Below, in pieces: positions 29,492 through 31,517 of a DNA stretch of 31,517 nucleotides (its first letter is position 1; the number at the start of each line of letters is the position of its first letter). This stretch comes from Phellopilus nigrolimitatus (taxonomy: Eukaryota > Basidiomycota > Agaricomycetes > Hymenochaetales > Hymenochaetaceae): assembly GCA_021029095.1 (NCBI GenBank), contig JAJOHG010000297.1:1-31517 (forward strand), in the 5' to 3' direction. Made by a program: the position numbers and the translations under genes. The notes below the pieces were generated by a model that was not told the origin of the DNA, ran no database searches, and was given only the letters and a program-made list of their open reading frames with translations.

Positions 29492-31517
29492 TCATTTGCC
29501 CATGGATAGCCTCTTCTTCAGCTTCTCTCTCCTATCCTTCAGCTTCTTCCCCTCGTTCAGGCTCGCGGCGGGACTTTCGCCCTCCCCACGGGCACTCCCC
29601 TCCCCACGGACACTACTGTCGTCTTTGCCATCCTTCGTCTTGTCGTCCTTGGCCACCTGCGAACCAGGCACAGACGACACGGATCCCTGACGCTTTCCAA
29701 CAAGCGACACCCTCCTTGCAAAGCGCTGGAAGTTCTGCGATGCCGTACGCTTCCGCCTCGGCTCCGCAGACGGGTCTGGCGTGCCACTCCGAGCAGGAGG
29801 CTGCACACTCTCGTCAAAGGTCACACCCGGCGTTGGTTGAGATGTAGCGCTAGGCTCCTGTCCATGCTCGTATTCAGGATCATCGGACGACGGGAACGAA
29901 ATAGGTGCGCCGGGGAAAGCGACGGGCGCCGCGGACGGGAAAGCAACAGGTGCATCAGGCGCAGCAGCGGGTGCCGGAGCGTGCTCAACAACAGGTGCAT
30001 CCTCCGCTGGCTCCGATGCTGCAACCGCAGCAAACGTCTCGGCGGTACTATTATCCTTTGTATCCGTCTCGGCAGGTGCAGCATTCGTCGGTTCAACTTC
30101 AGTTACAGCCTCCGACTCTGGGGCGGTCCGCGGCACGCTGACCTCTTCTTGAGTAGCAGGCTCCGACACGGGTTCAAATTCAGAGCCGGCAGCAGTGCCA
30201 GCTCTCGACGCCTCAACGTCGGGGCCTTTCCCAGGTTGCTCCACAGAATAACCAGTGACCTCCTTCTTGCCGTCGAAAGGCGGTTCCTCTGCACGGATCT
30301 GGTCTGCCCACATGGTGGCAAAGATGCCATTCTTCTCCAGAAGCTCGCGGTGGCTACCTTGTTCCACAATCTGACCATCTCTTAGAACCAAAATCCTAGA
30401 AAACGCAGAAGAGCAAGGTTTAGCAAGGAACAGCGGTGATTAAAGCATTACGTACACATCCGCCGATGCAATGGTCTAAAGTTATGGAATGTATTCATAT
30501 TAGAACTTGGATAGTGTAACAAACAGATTTTACTCACAGACAAACGGTGAGCAATAGACAACGATGAACGTCCCCGTACGAGGTTCTGCAGTGCCTTCTG
30601 AATATCCTTTTCTGTGGACGTATCTAACGCACTAATTTGCAAATGGGAAGACGAATGAGATTAGCTCTTAAGATCCAGGCAGAACTTAAGCGTAATGCCG
30701 AAACTCTAACTTACCTGGTCGCCTCATCGAGCAACAGAACAGGTGGGTTTTTGAGAAGAGTCCGGGCGATAGCCACACGCTGCTTCTCCCCACCGCTCAA
30801 TCGCACACCGCGCTCGCCGACCTTCGTATCGTATCCATCTGGGAAAGACATGATCCTGTCGTGCATTTGCGCAGCCTTTGCAGCTGCTTCGATCTCTTCA
30901 TGAGAAGCGCCAAACTTGCCATAACTTTCAAAAACAGCATCAGTGCGTAAACTCAAAACTAGTTTGCGCAATTGTACTCACCCGACATTGTATGCGATGC
31001 TGGCGTTGAACAGAACAGAATCCTGGGGCACGACGCCAATAGCCTTGCGGAGAGAAAGTTTGCGTGACATCCCGAATATCCTGACATCAATAAGAATCCT
31101 ACCCGCCTTCCTTTAAGTCATAGAAACGGTACAGAAGACGAAGGACAGTGGATTTCCCAGACCCAGATTCGCCCACTAGTGCAACTGAAGAGCCTTTTGG
31201 AACTTTGAAGGAAACGCCATTCAAAGCGGTAGTTCGTCCATCGTAAGAGAAGGATACGTTATCTGCATTCGATGAATAAAGCGTTAACGCTCTTGTCGTC
31301 ATAAGCTTGAAATAGACGCACCGAATTCAATTTCACCATCGTCAACGACCAAATCTGGAGCGCCTGGTTTGTCATTCACTTCCGTCGGCTCCTCCAGAAG
31401 CTTCATGAGACGTTCGGTATCAACCAAGCTCGTGTTAATTGATCTGTACACATAGCCGAGTTGATTGAGAGGACCATACAGCTGGGGACCAAAGTTTAAA
31501 TTTCCAGCCGGACCAAG
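29492..31517 (-). CDS. Half-size ABC transporter, HMT1/ABCB6-like (5' end outside window)
   Basis: Only the end of the transmembrane part and the nucleotide-binding domain are in the window. Reading minus from the edge: [32 protein letters not shown], then after an intron [20 protein letters not shown], Walker [11 protein letters not shown]-loop [18 protein letters not shown], signature [13 protein letters not shown], Walker [27 protein letters not shown] and switch histidine SIAHRLS, TIASADV. About 260 residues follow, rich in Pro, Ala, Glu and Ser, ending [18 protein letters not shown]. The motifs resemble vacuolar heavy-metal-tolerance half transporters that move thiol conjugates; the mitochondrial Atm1 group is close but usually lacks such a tail. 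Right after Walker A the frame breaks (31102-31104) and two compensating shifts follow near 31085 and 31056, all at short homopolymers, so either the sequence has errors or the gene is damaged. Confidence 0.88.

Overview
This window is nuclear DNA from a filamentous fungus, almost certainly a mushroom-type basidiomycete (Agaricomycetes). Protein-coding genes sit on both strands at close spacing and are cut by many short introns of about 47 to 90 nt, with micro-exons of 19 to 40 nt. The recognisable proteins (ATG6, PRM1, GH92 mannosidase, an HMT1-like half ABC transporter) have the form expected of basidiomycetes. There are no rRNA genes, tRNA genes, CRISPR arrays or bacterial operons. I assembled exons by hand from reading frame, splice signals and remembered family motifs. 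For ATG6, RCC1, the glycine-rich RNA-binding protein and both Smr genes the summed exon length is an exact multiple of three, which supports those models.

Layout, left to right: glutamate-cysteine ligase (minus, C-terminus outside the window); a 269-bp MITE-like element with 35-bp perfect terminal inverted repeats; ATG6/Beclin (minus) with a long imperfect palindrome just upstream of its start codon; a secreted GH92 alpha-mannosidase in about 20 exons (plus); a membrane-anchored protein with a degenerate Smr domain (minus); a proline/tyrosine-rich, single-span protein with a DM9/DUF3421-like domain (minus); the cell-fusion membrane protein PRM1 (minus); an RCC1-type Ran exchange factor (plus); a second membrane-anchored protein with an intact-looking DUF1771-Smr C-terminus (plus); a short gene relic (minus); a second copy of the DM9 gene (plus), broken by a 17-nt deletion; a small unrecognised tail-anchored protein (plus); about 1.6 kb without a convincing gene; a glycine-rich RRM protein in 8 exons (minus); and the nucleotide-binding half of an ABC transporter (minus, N-terminus outside the window).

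The most unusual part is 9.3 to 25.2 kb. Two pairs of paralogues, Smr-membrane protein plus DM9 protein, flank PRM1 and RCC1. The left pair is on minus and the right pair on plus, but the order within each pair is the same along the DNA, so one simple inverted duplication does not explain it. One Smr copy has lost the conserved motifs and the other keeps them. The two DM9 copies differ strongly at their N-termini and in two introns, yet are nearly identical over about 460 bp that include a whole intron, which looks like recent gene conversion. No paper or database was consulted; whether the four-span-plus-Smr architecture is already described must be checked.

Other genes are housekeeping: glutathione synthesis (GCL), autophagy (ATG6), glycan trimming (GH92), mating fusion (PRM1), nuclear transport (RCC1), RNA handling (glycine-rich RRM) and probably metal or thiol-conjugate transport (ABC). 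Frame breaks next to homopolymers in the ABC gene, and a frame change in GCL, may be sequence errors rather than biology.
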